DNA from: Chlorocebus sabaeus
Lineage: Eukaryota; Chordata; Mammalia; Primates; Cercopithecidae
Assembly (NCBI RefSeq): GCF_047675955.1
Contig: NC_132915.1
Span: 48,560,026-48,624,025 of the forward strand
DNA length: 64,000 nt
Direction of reading: 5' to 3'
Shown: piece by piece, positions 62,347 to 64,000 of the stretch
How positions within the stretch are numbered: position 1 is the stretch's first letter
Layout: the number at the start of each line of letters is the position of its first letter
Program-made: the position numbers and the translations under genes
The notes under the pieces: generated by a model
Told to the model about the DNA's origin: nothing
The model's input: the letters and a program-made list of their open reading frames with translations, nothing else
The model's database searches: none

Positions 62347-63220
62347 GAGAAGTAGTTAATAGAGAGGGAGATTTATCCTGAGAACACTGGAAGGGGCTGG
62401 AATCCTGAAGTCATGTGATGGTTTGTCCTTAGATAGGAGGAGGGACATATCCACTGTAAAAAGACAGAAGGAATGAATGATAACTGTTAAAGAGTCGTAA
62501 GTTATGTAGTGAGATAGTATACATAGTTTCTATTTAATGATCTGCATTTTCATTGCAATATAAAGTATGCTCATTTCGGGGTACGGAGGGGGCACAAAAA
62601 CATGAAGGGAGAGCATATACAAATAGGAAATAGTTGTGGAAACATGTGAAAAGGAAAATTAAATTGATTCTAGAAATGTAGTAGGATTGCTGGTCAGGGA
62701 TGAAGGTATAAGTGCTTCTGATCTGCCTAGTTGTGGAACTTTTTTCCTGTTAACTTATGCTCAGTCACCCTAATGCAGATCCAGAGAAGGCAAGCAGTAC
62801 ATTCTTCCAGAGCTGAGTTATGCTAGGTAGGTTTAACCAAAAAGACAAAAGAGCAAAAGGGTTGAGAGTATTGACACAACAGTAATTGAAATGATGGATA
62901 TAGCATGGAATCAGTATTAGATAGAGAAAGAAGTGAAGATGGGAGGATGTACGTGGAGGTAAAAGGGCCAGTGGATTGGAGATTTCAATGAGCCTTCCCT
63001 CTCTGCTCCCCCAATAAAAAACGCTAAAACACTTAGTAGAAATACTTAATTAAAGAGACCAGATAGGCAGAGATGGGCTGGGAGTGATGTGAAAATGAGA
63101 GATTTGGAAGGCAGTGCTGCTTTGAATGCTAGCAAGTAAAGTCAAGGGACTGTGACTGTGTGTTGAAGTTGGTGATTGAGGTAGGATGGAGCATAGGATC
63201 TTTGAAAATCAAGGAATGAA

Positions 63221-63343
63221 GGCTGGGCATGGTGGCTCATGCTTGTAATTCTAGCAATTTGGGAGGCTGAGATGGGAGGATCACTTGAGGCCAGGAGTTC
63301 GAGACCAGCCTTGTCAACATAGCAAGACACCCATCTCTTAAAA
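63221..63343 (+). mobile_element. Alu left arm, + strand, joined to a full Alu
   Basis: A left monomer from GGCTGGGCATGGTGG to CATCTCTTAAAAG is followed after two bases by a complete Alu. Confidence 0.85.
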
Positions 63344-63345
63344 GA

Positions 63346-63640
63346 GGCCAGGTGCAGTGGCTCACGCCTGTAATGCCGGAACTTTGGGAGGCCGAGGCGG
63401 GCTGATCACCTGAGGTCGGAAGTTCGAGACCAGCCTGACCAACATGGTAAAACCCTGTCTCTACGAAAAATACAAAAGTTAGCCAGGTATGGTGATGGGC
63501 ACCTCTAATCCCAGCTACTCAGGAGGCTGAGGCAGAGAATCACTTGAACCTGGGAGGCGGAGGTTGCAGTGAGCCAAGATCACGCTGCTGCACTCCAGCC
63601 TGGGGGACAAGAGCTAGACTCTGTCTCAAAAAAAAAAAAA
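63346..63640 (+). mobile_element. Alu, + strand
   Basis: It is a full dimer with poly(A). AAGGAATGAA at 63641-63650 matches 63211-63220, which lies before the preceding monomer rather than next to this element. Confidence 0.9.
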
Positions 63641-64000
63641 AAGGAATGAAGACGAACCTAAAGTGTTTTCATGGTTTGTGCTTCTGGGTGTGGAAGAATG
63701 ATGGTGGTAGGGATTAGAAAGGAGGAGACTTTGAATCAAATGTCCTGGTCTTCAGTGAATGAAGGAGTGTCCCTGCAATTAATAGAGGACTACGATTAAT
63801 GGAGGAAATGGTGGAATAGCCAGATGCTTGAAACTTTAATAAGCAGAAATTTGAAAAACAATACAGAAATAATGGTCTTGTGACATTAAAGAGGAAGGAC
63901 ATTGGCTCTTTGGAAATTGACTGTGGACTCAAGAGTGTGCAGAGTATCAGAGAAATTTCTACTTAAAAGTTGTAGAGCTGGAGGTTCCTTATAGGGGATT

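Larger units (their letters stand above)
57541..64000 (+). other. DENND4A intron after coding exon 11 (partial, 6,460 bp to window end)
   Basis: No sequence continuing the dDENN domain was found. The stretch holds seven or more Alus, an MLT1-type LTR, a DNA-transposon-like relic and old unnamed repeats. 57541-57885, 58035-58330, 58535-58860, 59175-59345, 60075-60600, 61215-61560, 62350-63215 and 63655-64000 show no gene-like feature. Confidence 0.8.

Noticed and set aside
1..64000. CRISPR arrays, tRNA or rRNA genes, prokaryotic operons or prophage
   Set aside because: No such signals were seen. Repeats here are dispersed retroelements and simple repeats, and the gene structure is spliced eukaryotic.

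Overview
This is primate, most probably human, nuclear DNA. The evidence is the density of Alu elements (about 60 full or partial copies, including near-consensus AluY), primate L1 sequence, older L1M, L2, MIR, MaLR and DNA-transposon relics, and one intron-rich gene whose exons read as DENND4A. There is no bacterial, plasmid or viral gene content. The window holds one protein-coding gene, on the + strand, and one processed gene copy on the - strand.

Layout. 1-18115: non-coding DNA upstream of the first coding exon, presumably 5' UTR intron of DENND4A. It is almost wall-to-wall repeat: a + strand old L1 (1-2600), then a nearly full-length ancient L1 in - orientation (about 2922-14960) broken by some fifteen Alus and by a younger 5'-inverted L1 (9183-10647), then further L1 and Alu. 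18116-57540: eleven consecutive DENND4A coding exons with canonical GT-AG splice sites and consistent phase. They encode residues 1-602 plus one base: a short N-terminus, the MABP domain, uDENN, cDENN and the start of dDENN. 57541-64000: the next intron, still open at the window end. The rest of the roughly 1,860-residue protein lies beyond the window.

The first coding intron (18438-29720) contains a GNG10 (G-protein gamma-10) retrocopy on the - strand with an unbroken 68-codon frame, a CaaX box, a 3' UTR, a poly(A) remnant and an 18-bp target-site duplication.

The gene product acts as a guanine-nucleotide exchange factor for RAB10 through its tripartite DENN module. That is known for the family and was not deduced here. 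Nothing in the window looks like a new multi-gene system. The points worth a second look are the intact GNG10 retrocopy, the twin-primed L1, Alu inverted repeats around DENND4A exons, an Alu tail turned into a 193-nt polypyrimidine tract, a 153-bp tandem duplication, and several structurally odd Alus.
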